DNA from: Arthrobacter globiformis
GTDB lineage: Bacteria; Actinomycetota; Actinomycetes; Actinomycetales; Micrococcaceae
Assembly: GCF_030817195.1 (NCBI RefSeq)
Contig: NZ_JAUSYZ010000001.1
Location: forward strand, 682,001-746,000
Direction of reading: 5' to 3'
DNA length: 64,000 nt
Position 1 is the stretch's first letter; each line of letters begins with the position of its first letter. Below, piece by piece: positions 32,510-40,407 of the stretch. Both the position numbers and the translations under genes were made by a program. The notes under the pieces are model-generated. The model saw nothing but the letters and a program-made list of their open reading frames with translations, was not told the DNA's origin and searched no databases.

Positions 32510-34248
32510 GTTTCGAATTGTCCCGCAGGCAGTATGCGGACCTCTACGGCCCGACGACGGGCGACGCCATCCGCTTGGCGGACACCGAGCTGTTCCTCGA
32601 GATTGAAAAGGACCTCACGAACTACGGCGAGGAAGTGGTGTTCGGCGGCGGCAAGGTCATCCGGGACGGCATGGGCCAGAACGGCCAGGCCACCCGGGAC
32701 GGCGGTCCTGATGGCGGTGTGCCGGACACCGTCATCACCAATGTGGTGGTGCTGGACTACACCGGGATCTACAAGGCCGACGTCGCACTGAAGGACGGCC
32801 ACATCTTCAGGATCGGCAAGGCCGGCAACCCTCAGATTGCCGATGGCGTGGACATCGTCATCGGCGCGAGTACAGAGATCATCGCCGGGGAGCGGAAGAT
32901 CCTCACCGCCGGGGGCGTGGACACGCACATCCACTTCATCTCCCCGGACCAGGTGCCCACCGCCCTCACCAGCGGCGTGACCACCATGGTGGGCGGCGGC
33001 ACCGGGCCGGCCGAAGGCACCAAAGCCACCACCGTCACTCCCGGCAAGTGGCACATCCAGCGGATGCTGCAGGCCACCGAGGGCATGCCCATCAACATCG
33101 GGCTGTTCGGCAAGGGCCACGCCTCCGCCGTCGAACCCCTCGCCGAACAGATCCGGGCCGGTGCCATCGGGCTCAAGGTCCACGAGGACTGGGGGTCCAC
33201 CACGTCCTCGATCGACACCTCGCTGAAGGTGGCGGACGAGTACGACGTCCAGGTGGCCATCCACACGGACACGCTGAACGAATGCGGCTTCGTGGAGGAC
33301 ACCATCCGCGCCATCGGCGGGCGCGTCATCCACACGTTCCACACCGAAGGCGCCGGGGGCGGGCACGCACCGGACATCATCAAGATCGCCGGCCTGCCCA
33401 ACGTGCTTCCCGCCTCCACAAATCCCACGCTGCCCTACACCCGCAACACCATCGAAGAGCACCTGGACATGCTCATGGTGTGCCACCACCTCAACCCGGA
33501 CATCCCCGAGGACGTGGCCTTCGCAGACTCCCGCATCCGGGCCGAAACCATCGCGGCCGAGGACGTCCTGCAGGACCTCGGCATCTTCGCCATCACGTCA
33601 TCGGACTCGCAGGCCATGGGTCGCGTGGGCGAGGTGATCACCCGCACCTGGCAGGTCGCGGACAAAATGAAAAAACAGCGAGGCGTCCTGAAGGACCCCG
33701 CCGGCGAAGCGCACGGCTCCGCAGACAGCGACAACTTCCGGATCAAGCGGTACGTGGCCAAGTACACCATCAACGCCGCCATCGCGCAGGGCATGGCCGA
33801 CTCCATCGGCTCCGTCGAGGAGGGCAAGTTCGCGGACCTGGTGCTCTGGGATCCCGCGTTCTTCGGCGTGAAGCCGGAACTGGTCCTCAAGGGAGGCCAG
33901 ATTGCCTACGCGCTGATGGGTGACGCCAACGCCTCCATCCCCACCCCGCAGCCGCGCACCATGCGCCCGATGTTCGCCGCGTTCGGCAAAGCGGTGCAGC
34001 AGTGTTCTATCACGTTCCTGTCGCAGGCGGCCATCGACGCCGGGGTGCCGGAAGAACTGGGGCTCCAGAAGAACATCCGACCCGTGTCGGGGATCCGCAC
34101 GCTGTCCAAGGCCGACCTTAAGTTCAACGACGCCACGCCGGACATCCAGGTGGACCCTGAAACGTACCAGGTCAGCGTGGACGGCGAGGACGTCACCTGT
34201 GAACCGTCGGACGTCCTGCCCATGGCGCAGCGCTACTTCCTCTTCTAA
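32506..34248 (+). CDS. ureC: Urease alpha (catalytic) subunit
   Basis: A 580-residue nickel metallohydrolase. The metal-binding HIHF is in TAGGVDTHIHFISP. The carbamylated lysine is Lys224 (GLKVHEDWGST), with further ligand histidines in the HTDTLNE and HTFHTEGAGGGHAPDI segments. The flap carries the catalytic His in MVCHHLN. The ATG overlaps ureB by 4 nt, and ureE follows after 15 nt. All active-site motifs are intact, so the enzyme should be functional once UreEFGD load nickel. Confidence 0.98.
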   Translation: MSFELSRRQYADLYGPTTGDAIRLADTELFLEIEKDLTNYGEEVVFGGGKVIRDGMGQNGQATRDGGPDGGVPDTVITNVVVLDYTGIYKADVALKDGHIFRIGKAGNPQIADGVDIVIGASTEIIAGERKILTAGGVDTHIHFISPDQVPTALTSGVTTMVGGGTGPAEGTKATTVTPGKWHIQRMLQATEGMPINIGLFGKGHASAVEPLAEQIRAGAIGLKVHEDWGSTTSSIDTSLKVADEYDVQVAIHTDTLNECGFVEDTIRAIGGRVIHTFHTEGAGGGHAPDIIKIAGLPNVLPASTNPTLPYTRNTIEEHLDMLMVCHHLNPDIPEDVAFADSRIRAETIAAEDVLQDLGIFAITSSDSQAMGRVGEVITRTWQVADKMKKQRGVLKDPAGEAHGSADSDNFRIKRYVAKYTINAAIAQGMADSIGSVEEGKFADLVLWDPAFFGVKPELVLKGGQIAYALMGDANASIPTPQPRTMRPMFAAFGKAVQQCSITFLSQAAIDAGVPEELGLQKNIRPVSGIRTLSKADLKFNDATPDIQVDPETYQVSVDGEDVTCEPSDVLPMAQRYFLF

Positions 34249-34263
34249 CTCCCGGAGCCTGAC

Positions 34264-34740
34264 GTGATCATCGAAAAAATCCTCGGCAACCTGCACGAGC
34301 AACCCGCCGAGTCTTACGCCGGCCTGCACCAGGAGAAAGCCGTCCTGCCCAGTGCCCAGCTGGTCAAGCGCATCCAGCGCGTCACCACCGACCACGGCAA
34401 CGAGATTGGCATCAGGCTTCCGGCGGGATCGGCCGACCTCCGGGACGGCGACGTGCTGTACGTGGCCGAAACCAACATGATCGTGGTCTCCGTGTTGCCC
34501 ACGGACGTCCTGGTGGTCGCGCCTCGGACCATCCACGAAATGGGCGTCGTGGCGCATTCGCTCGGGAACCGGCACCTGCAGGCGCAGTTCTTCGACGCCG
34601 GCTCCGAGTACGGTGCTGAAGTCATGGTGTGCCAGTACGACCACACCGTCGAGGACTACCTCAAACATGTCGGAGTGCCCTACGACCGTCAGGAACGCGT
34701 CATGCCAGTGCCTTTCCGCCATGCTGAACACAGCCACTGA
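34264..34740 (+). CDS. ureE: Urease accessory nickel chaperone
   Basis: A 158-residue metallochaperone that delivers nickel to the UreDFG complex. A GTG start gives MIIEKILGNL. The N-terminal domain precedes a metal-binding C-terminal domain with VVAHSLGNRHLQAQF. The C-terminus ends FRHAEHSH, a short histidine tail rather than the long His-rich tail of some homologues. Its last 20 nt overlap the proposed ureF start. Confidence 0.95.
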   Translation: MIIEKILGNLHEQPAESYAGLHQEKAVLPSAQLVKRIQRVTTDHGNEIGIRLPAGSADLRDGDVLYVAETNMIVVSVLPTDVLVVAPRTIHEMGVVAHSLGNRHLQAQFFDAGSEYGAEVMVCQYDHTVEDYLKHVGVPYDRQERVMPVPFRHAEHSH

Positions 34741-35461
34741 CGACTCCGCTGGTCGAGCTTGTCGAGACCAAGGGGTTTCGACAAGCTCAACCATCGGGGG
34801 TTACCAGCTCGCGCTTCGGCAGCTTACTGATTCCTCGCTTCCTACCGGGGCGTTTGCTCACTCGCTTGGATTTGAGACCTATATCGAGCGGGGGGTCGTT
34901 CATGATGAGGAGTCCTTTGGGCGGTGGCTGGGGGTGTTCCTTTCGCAGCAGCTGACGTATTCAGACGCCCTGGCCATGCGGTTCCTGTATGAGGGGTGGG
35001 ATGTCCTCGAGCTGGATGGCCTGCTGACCGCGCAGCTTTTGCCGCGGCAGGTGCGGGAGGCCAGCATCAAGATGGGAAACCGGATGCTCGAAATCGGCAC
35101 CGAAGTGTTTCCCTCGGCCGAACTGTCGGAGTACCGGGCGTTGGTGAGTGGCGGCCGGGCCGCCGGCCATCAGCCGCTGGCGTTCGCCGTCGTCGCCCGT
35201 TCCCTCGGGGTTCCGCCGGCGGAGGCGATCGCTGCGTACCTTTTCGCCACCGTCACGTCCCTGACGCAGAACGCCGTCCGGGCCATCCCGCTCGGGCAGG
35301 CCGCCGGCCAGCGGGTGCTGCGGAACGCTCACGACGCCGTTGCTGCCGCCGTCGAGCGGGCCGCCCGCCTCACCCCGGACGACTTCGGGGCGGTCAGCCC
35401 CGGACTGGAGATTTCGCAGATGAGGCATGAGCGCCAGCGTGCCCGCATGTTCATGAGTTAG
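34721..35461 (+). CDS. ureF: Urease accessory protein
   Basis: A 246-residue helical protein of the nickel-insertion complex. The conserved part begins YQLALRQLTDSSLPTGAFAHSLGFETY and ends RHERQRARMFMS. The only plausible in-frame start before the conserved part is ATG 34721 (MLNTATDDS), inside the ureE 3' end. Residues about 10-25 are encoded by a palindromic repeat (34750-34793) and are not family sequence, so the repeat appears to have entered the 5' coding region without breaking the frame. ureG follows after 12 nt with AGGAGG. Confidence 0.88.
   Translation: MLNTATDDSAGRACRDQGVSTSSTIGGYQLALRQLTDSSLPTGAFAHSLGFETYIERGVVHDEESFGRWLGVFLSQQLTYSDALAMRFLYEGWDVLELDGLLTAQLLPRQVREASIKMGNRMLEIGTEVFPSAELSEYRALVSGGRAAGHQPLAFAVVARSLGVPPAEAIAAYLFATVTSLTQNAVRAIPLGQAAGQRVLRNAHDAVAAAVERAARLTPDDFGAVSPGLEISQMRHERQRARMFMS
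34750..34793. repeat. Palindromic REP-like repeat inside the 5' end of ureF
   Basis: A 44-nt imperfect palindrome, TGGTCGAGCTTGTCGAGACC then AAGGGG then a TTTCGACAAGCTCAACCA arm. From memory this resembles a dispersed intergenic repeat common in Arthrobacter-type genomes (GGTTTCGACAAGCTCAACC). Here it lies within the translated start of ureF, in frame. Confidence 0.75.
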
Positions 35462-35473
35462 CAGGAGGACAAC

Positions 35474-36091
35474 ATGACTGAACCCATCAAGATCGGCATC
35501 GGCGGCCCCGTCGGCGCCGGAAAGACCCAGCTGGTGGAACGGCTCACGCGCCACATGAGCGCGGAGATTTCCATGGCCGCCATCACCAACGACATCTACA
35601 CGATCGAGGACGCCAAGATCCTCGCCACCAACGGCATCCTGCCCGAGGATCGCATCATCGGCGTCGAAACCGGTGGCTGCCCGCACACCGCCATCCGCGA
35701 AGACACGTCGATGAACACGGCGGCCATCGAGGAGCTCAAACAGCGGCACCCGGACCTGCAGGTGATCTTCGTGGAGTCCGGCGGCGACAATCTCTCCGCC
35801 ACTTTCAGCCCCGAGCTGGTGGACTTCTCGGTCTACATCATCGACGTCGCGCAGGGCGAGAAAATCCCGCGGAAGGCCGGCCAGGGAATGATCAAGTCCG
35901 ACCTCTTCATCATCAACAAAACAGACCTCGCCCCGCACGTCGGCGCCGACCTCGCCGTCATGGAACGCGACTCCAAGGAGTTCCGCGGCGCCAAGCCGTT
36001 CTGCTTCACCAACCTCAAGACGGACGAAGGCCTCGAGTACGTCATCGAATGGATCCGGCGCGACGTCCTGATGCTCGACCTGGCCCAATGA
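35474..36091 (+). CDS. ureG: Urease accessory GTPase
   Basis: A 205-residue SIMIBI-class GTPase that powers nickel transfer to apo-urease. The P-loop is GIGGPVGAGKTQLVERL. A metal-binding ETGGCPHTAIRED (Cys-Pro-His) motif, VESGGDN and the NKTDLAPHVG guanine motif follow. AGGAGG lies 6 nt before the ATG. The stop overlaps the upstream candidate start of ureD as ATGA. Confidence 0.97.
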   Translation: MTEPIKIGIGGPVGAGKTQLVERLTRHMSAEISMAAITNDIYTIEDAKILATNGILPEDRIIGVETGGCPHTAIREDTSMNTAAIEELKQRHPDLQVIFVESGGDNLSATFSPELVDFSVYIIDVAQGEKIPRKAGQGMIKSDLFIINKTDLAPHVGADLAVMERDSKEFRGAKPFCFTNLKTDEGLEYVIEWIRRDVLMLDLAQ

Positions 36092-37128
36092 GCACGAGGG
36101 CGGCAACTCAGGTGGTCACCTCATCGGCGGCCGGGCTGGGTCCGGCGGCTTCGCCGGATTTGGGGCCGTGCCCGTCCCCAGCCGCTCCCGACTCTCGCAA
36201 GCTCGAGTCGGGGCCCTCGCGGCAGTGGGCCCCCCACGAGTGCCACCACGCCGCGGCCCCAAAATCCGGCCTCGCCGCCTCAGCGCTCAAGTCGCCAATG
36301 GGGGAGCTTGAGCTGCAGATCGCCGTGCGTGTTCAGCGATCTGTGGCCGTGCAGCAGTTTCATCGGGGCGCGTTGCGGGTGCTCCGGCCGCATTATCTGG
36401 ATGACAGCGGGCAGGTTTGCTACGTCGTCGTGAATCCTGGCGGGGCCTACTTGGGTGCAGATCTCTACGTTCTGGACGTGGAGGTGCGTGACGGGGCTGA
36501 CGTGCTGCTCACCACGCAGTCGGCGACGAAGATCTACCGGACCCCCGGATCGTTTGCCGAGCAGCGCATGAGCGTCCGGCTGGGGGAGGGCTCGCGGCTG
36601 GAGCTGGCGCCGGACCAGGTCATCGCCTACCGGGAGGCCAGTTACCGGCAGAACACCCGCATCACGGTACGGCCGACGTCGAGCCTGGTGATGGCGGAGG
36701 TGATCACGCCGGGGTGGTCCCCGGACGGGGCCTCCTTCCGGTACGAGGAACTGCGGCTCCGCAACGAGATCCGCGTGGAGACGGACGCGGGCACCCGGCT
36801 GCTCGCCCTGGACAACCTGCTGGTCCGGCCACCGCTCGACGACGTCACCGGCACCGGCTTCATGGAGGGCTACAGCCACCTGGGTTCGCTCGTGGTGGTG
36901 GACGCCCGCGTGGACCAGGCGCTCGCCGATGAACTGCACCGGCTGGCAGAAAGGTTCGACGCCTACACAGGGGTCTCGCTCAGTGCCACAATGGACGGCA
37001 TCACGGCCCTGGTGCTCCGGTCACTGTCCAACAGCACCGAAAAACTCAATACGCTACTGGGTGGCTGCAGCGGCCTTCTCCGTCAACGCTGGTATGGCCA
37101 GGCGCCCCTGAACCTCAGGAAGTACTGA
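36088..37128 (+). CDS. ureD: Urease accessory protein (with repeat-encoded N-terminal insert)
   Basis: The scaffold of the urease-UreDFG activation complex. The conserved part starts at MGELELQIAVRVQRSVAV and runs to the end. Two starts are possible. ATG 36088 overlaps ureG as ATGA, the usual arrangement, and gives 346 residues. ATG 36298 gives 276 residues, the normal length, but has no ribosome site. With the first start, residues about 20-64 are encoded by a 136-nt palindromic element (36144-36279). I annotate the coupled start and regard the element as an insertion that kept the frame. The nickel transporter gene overlaps the stop as TGATG. Confidence 0.82.
   Translation: MSTRAATQVVTSSAAGLGPAASPDLGPCPSPAAPDSRKLESGPSRQWAPHECHHAAAPKSGLAASALKSPMGELELQIAVRVQRSVAVQQFHRGALRVLRPHYLDDSGQVCYVVVNPGGAYLGADLYVLDVEVRDGADVLLTTQSATKIYRTPGSFAEQRMSVRLGEGSRLELAPDQVIAYREASYRQNTRITVRPTSSLVMAEVITPGWSPDGASFRYEELRLRNEIRVETDAGTRLLALDNLLVRPPLDDVTGTGFMEGYSHLGSLVVVDARVDQALADELHRLAERFDAYTGVSLSATMDGITALVLRSLSNSTEKLNTLLGGCSGLLRQRWYGQAPLNLRKY
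36144..36279. repeat. 136-bp palindromic element within or just before ureD
   Basis: Terminal inverted repeats GGCGGC-N3-GCCGGATTT and AAATCCGGC-N3-GCCGCC, extended inward by GGGGCCG / CGGCCCC with one unpaired base. The middle holds a second hairpin CCGACTC / GAGTCGG (36188-36211). It has no coding content of its own. It resembles a small non-autonomous repeat or REP cluster. Confidence 0.7.
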
Positions 37129-38171
37129 TGACTACCTTGACCCAGTTCGCAGCCATGTACCGCGAGCGTGAGCAGTTGCCGCTCCGGACGCGCCTGCTGG
37201 CCACCTTTGGTGCGGTGGGCATCCTGCATCTGGCCGCCGTCGTGCTTTTGGTTGCCGGCACGGCAACGTCGGGGCAGCCGCTGGCGTTCGGACTGGTGCT
37301 CACCGCGTACCTGGCCGGCATCAAGCACAGCTACGACTGGGACCACATCGCCGCGATCGACAACTCCACGCGGAAGTTCGTGGCCCAGCGCCAGGATCCC
37401 ACGAGTGTGGGATTCGCTTTCAGCCTGGGGCACAGTTCGGTGGTGATCCTGGCCGGGGCACTTGTGGTTTCGGGGGTATCGCTGGTGGGCAGGTTCATGA
37501 CCCAGGGCAGCACCGGGAACCTGGTCCTCGGGTTGATTGGCAGCAGCGTCTCCGGCCTGTTCCTGCTGGCCATGGGGATCTTCAACGGGTCGGCGTTTCT
37601 CGGTGCCGCCAGGTCCTACCGCAGGGTCCGCGGCGGCGGCACGGTGCTCCCCGAGGAACTGGAAGCCAAGGGCTTTGTGGCCCGCCTCATGGCCCGGCCA
37701 CTGTCCAAGGTGCGGCGCCCCAGGAACGTGTACGTGATCGGATTCCTGTTCGGGCTCGGTTTTGATACGGCCACCACCATCGGACTTCTGGTGATGACGA
37801 CGGCGGCATCCCTGGCGGGTGTTTCGCCCGTCGCGCTGCTGGCACTGCCGCTCGCTTTCACCGCCGCCATGACCCTGTGCGACACGGCGAACGGCGTGGC
37901 GATGATGCGGATGTACAGGTCCGCCATCCATGATCCAATGCGCAAACTTGGGTTCAACGCCGTCATCACCGGGCTCTCGGCATTGTCCGCGCTTTTCGTA
38001 GCCGGAATAACCCTCGCCGGTTTCTGCAACGCGGCGTTCGCTCTGAAGGACCCGCTCACGGCCTGGCTGGGCGGGATAGATCTGGGCGACGCCGGGCTGC
38101 TGCTCGTGGCTGCATTCCTGGCGCTGTGGGGAGTGGCCACCCTGAGGGCGCGCCGGAGGGCTGTTTCCTAG
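37128..38171 (+). CDS. Nickel/cobalt transporter, NiCoT family
   Basis: A 347-residue permease with about eight transmembrane helices. It carries the family metal signature H-X4-DH (His67, Asp72-His73 in KHSYDWDHIAAIDN), plus FSLGHSSVVIL and LFGLGFDTATTIGLL. It imports nickel for urease, consistent with its place as the last gene of the urease operon, its ATG overlapping the ureD stop (TGATG). The usual RHA(V/F)DADHI here reads KHSYDWDHI, a mild variation. Its 3' end overlaps the convergent TetR gene by 4 nt. Confidence 0.93.
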   Translation: MTTLTQFAAMYREREQLPLRTRLLATFGAVGILHLAAVVLLVAGTATSGQPLAFGLVLTAYLAGIKHSYDWDHIAAIDNSTRKFVAQRQDPTSVGFAFSLGHSSVVILAGALVVSGVSLVGRFMTQGSTGNLVLGLIGSSVSGLFLLAMGIFNGSAFLGAARSYRRVRGGGTVLPEELEAKGFVARLMARPLSKVRRPRNVYVIGFLFGLGFDTATTIGLLVMTTAASLAGVSPVALLALPLAFTAAMTLCDTANGVAMMRMYRSAIHDPMRKLGFNAVITGLSALSALFVAGITLAGFCNAAFALKDPLTAWLGGIDLGDAGLLLVAAFLALWGVATLRARRRAVS

Positions 38172-38791
38172 GCGCGCGTTTCCTGGCCGCCCAGCTTTGC
38201 CCGAAGCCCGCCGATGACCACGTCCAGGCCGAAATCGAAGGCGTGCCCGCCCCGCTCCGCTGACGGTCCGGCATTGCCGAGCGCCCGCTTAAGCGTTGGG
38301 TAGCCCTCCGCCGGCGGGTCCCACACCACTTCCGGCGCCGCCAGGTCCAGGGCCGCGCCCAGGGCAAAGCTGTCGATGGTGGAAATGGCCGCCACGACGT
38401 CACGTCCGCGGAACCCCGCGCTCTCCAGGGCCAAGGCCAGGTCCTCGTAGAGGCCGATGACCGCCGGATCGGTGATGGACTGCAGCACCAGAAGCGGAGC
38501 CAGCCGCGGATGGCGGGCAAAGGCGTCGCGGTACGCGCGGATCAGGACCCGCAGCGCGCCCTCCCACTCGCTGTGGTCCACGGGAGGGTACGGCTCCTCG
38601 GTGATGATCCGGTGCCGCAGCAGTTCCAGGATCTCGTCCCGGCCGCTGACGTGGTTGTAGATGGAGGACTGGCTGACGCCGATTTTTTTCGCCAGCTTCG
38701 GGAAGCTGAAGTCGCCGCTCTCATCGACCAGCTCCAGCGCGGCCGTCGTCAGGGCCTCCACGGATATCAGCGGGAGGAGCGGGCGCCCCAT
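38168..38791 (-). CDS. TetR-family regulator
   Basis: A 207-residue repressor with an N-terminal helix-turn-helix (about 12-55; FSFPKLAKKIGVSQSSIYNHVSGRDEIL) and a helical ligand domain of the TetR class C kind. It is divergent from the permease/amidohydrolase operon. The perfect 19-bp palindrome in between (38903-38921) is very probably its operator, so it should control import and hydrolysis of that system's substrate. Confidence 0.9.
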   Translation of the reverse strand: MGRPLLPLISVEALTTAALELVDESGDFSFPKLAKKIGVSQSSIYNHVSGRDEILELLRHRIITEEPYPPVDHSEWEGALRVLIRAYRDAFARHPRLAPLLVLQSITDPAVIGLYEDLALALESAGFRGRDVVAAISTIDSFALGAALDLAAPEVVWDPPAEGYPTLKRALGNAGPSAERGGHAFDFGLDVVIGGLRAKLGGQETRA

Positions 38792-38902
38792 GGAATCTCC
38801 TGTCTGCAGCTCTGGAACATCGGAACCCAGCCTAGTCTCCGGCAGCGGTTGCTGCCGCTTTTGAAAAAGCTATTGTGCTCGGCGCCACACGCCCTCATAC
38901 TA

Positions 38903-38921
38903 AAACGAAAGCCTTTCGTTT
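38903..38921. promoter_or_regulatory. TetR operator AAACGAAAG-C-CTTTCGTTT
   Basis: Perfect 9-1-9 inverted repeat between the divergent tetR and permease genes, 28 nt upstream of the permease GTG and AT-rich relative to its surroundings. The symmetry and position strongly support it as the repressor site. Confidence 0.8.
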
Positions 38922-38949
38922 AGTCGGGCTTCCCAGAAAGGACGGACCA

Positions 38950-40407
38950 GTGCCGGATATCCAAACCAGACCTCCTGCGTCGTCTGCGGACGGCGCCCTC
39001 AAGCGCAATGCCCTGGGCACGGGCGGCATTGCCTTCCTCGTCATTTCGGCGGCAGCGCCGCTGACCGTCATGGCGGGCGTTGCCCCGGTGGCCATCAACG
39101 TCGGCGGCATCGGCGCCCCGGCCGGCTACCTCCTGGCAGGCACCGTGCTCACCCTCTTCGCCGTAGGCTTCATGGCCATGACCCGGCACGTGAAGGCGGC
39201 CGGCGGCTTTTACACCTACATCTCGCTGGCCATGGGCAAGACGGCGGGACTCGCCTCGGCCATCCTGGCGATCGTTTCCTACAACTGCCTCCAGATCGGT
39301 GTCTACGGCCTCTTCGCCGTCCAGACCCACGACATGCTCAAGGTGGTGTTCGGGCTCGAGGTGCCCTGGCCGGCGATAGCGCTGGCCGCCGTGGCTGCCG
39401 TCTGGTTCCTCGGCTACCGGGGCATCGACGTCGGCGCCAAAGTGCTCGGCGTGCTCCTCGTGGCCGAGACCGGCATCCTGGCCCTGATGGCAGCGGGGAT
39501 CCTGGGCAGCGGCGGAGCACACGGAATCAGCGTGGGCTCATTCAGCCCGGAGAACGCCTTCGGGCCGGGCGTCCTGGCCATCCTCGGGATCTGCTTCGCC
39601 GCCTTCATGGGCTTCGAGTCCACAGTGCTGTACCGCTCGGAGGCCCGCGACCCGGACAGGTCGGTGCCGCGCGCCACGTACATCGCCGTCGGCTTCATGT
39701 CAGTGTTCTACGCCTTCATCGTGTGGGCCGTGGTGCAGGCCTACGGCGAAGACCGTGCCGTGGAAGCCGCCGGGGAGCTGGCCGGCGGCATGTTCTTCCA
39801 GACCATCAACCACTATGTGGGCCCCTGGGCCGAGGTGGCGATGTACTTCCTGATCGTCACCAGCGTCTATGCCTCACAGCTGGCCTTCCACAACGCGATC
39901 AACCGCTACGTCTACATGCTGGCCCGCGACGGCGTGCTGCCGGCCTTCCTGGGGCGGACCCACCCGAAGTTCAAATCACCACACCGGGCCGGACAGCTGC
40001 AGACGATCCTGGCCGCCGTCGTCATCACCATTTGTGCCATCCTGAACGCCGATCCGTACCAGCAGCTGCTGATCTGGGTGAACACCCCGGGAATCTTCGG
40101 CATCGTCGGGCTGCAGGGCCTGGTGTCGGTGGCCGCCTTCCTCTACCTGCGCCGGAATCCCGACGCCGTCACGCACCGGCTGATGGTCCCGTTGAGTCTG
40201 GCGTCGGCCATCCTGCTCTTCGGCGTGGTGCTGCTGATCGGGTTCAACATCGAACTGCTCACCTTCGCCGACGCGCTGACCAACACCATCCTCATCCTGG
40301 TGACGCCCATCGTCTTTATCGCCGGACTCCTGGCCGCCCGCTGGGTGCGCCGCAACCGGCCGGAAACCTTCGCCCAGATTGGAAGCTTCGAAACCCATGA
40401 ATCCTGA
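38950..40407 (+). CDS. APC-family permease
   Basis: A 485-residue amino acid/amine permease with about 12 transmembrane helices. Conserved segments include GFESTVLYRSEARDPDRSVPRATY and LAFHNAINRYVYMLARDG. The GTG start is chosen from AAAGGAC 5 nt upstream; the longer frame would run through the TetR operator. It overlaps the amidohydrolase gene by 11 nt, so import and hydrolysis are probably coupled. It shares motifs with the permease at 6837-8336. Confidence 0.87.
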   Translation: MPDIQTRPPASSADGALKRNALGTGGIAFLVISAAAPLTVMAGVAPVAINVGGIGAPAGYLLAGTVLTLFAVGFMAMTRHVKAAGGFYTYISLAMGKTAGLASAILAIVSYNCLQIGVYGLFAVQTHDMLKVVFGLEVPWPAIALAAVAAVWFLGYRGIDVGAKVLGVLLVAETGILALMAAGILGSGGAHGISVGSFSPENAFGPGVLAILGICFAAFMGFESTVLYRSEARDPDRSVPRATYIAVGFMSVFYAFIVWAVVQAYGEDRAVEAAGELAGGMFFQTINHYVGPWAEVAMYFLIVTSVYASQLAFHNAINRYVYMLARDGVLPAFLGRTHPKFKSPHRAGQLQTILAAVVITICAILNADPYQQLLIWVNTPGIFGIVGLQGLVSVAAFLYLRRNPDAVTHRLMVPLSLASAILLFGVVLLIGFNIELLTFADALTNTILILVTPIVFIAGLLAARWVRRNRPETFAQIGSFETHES

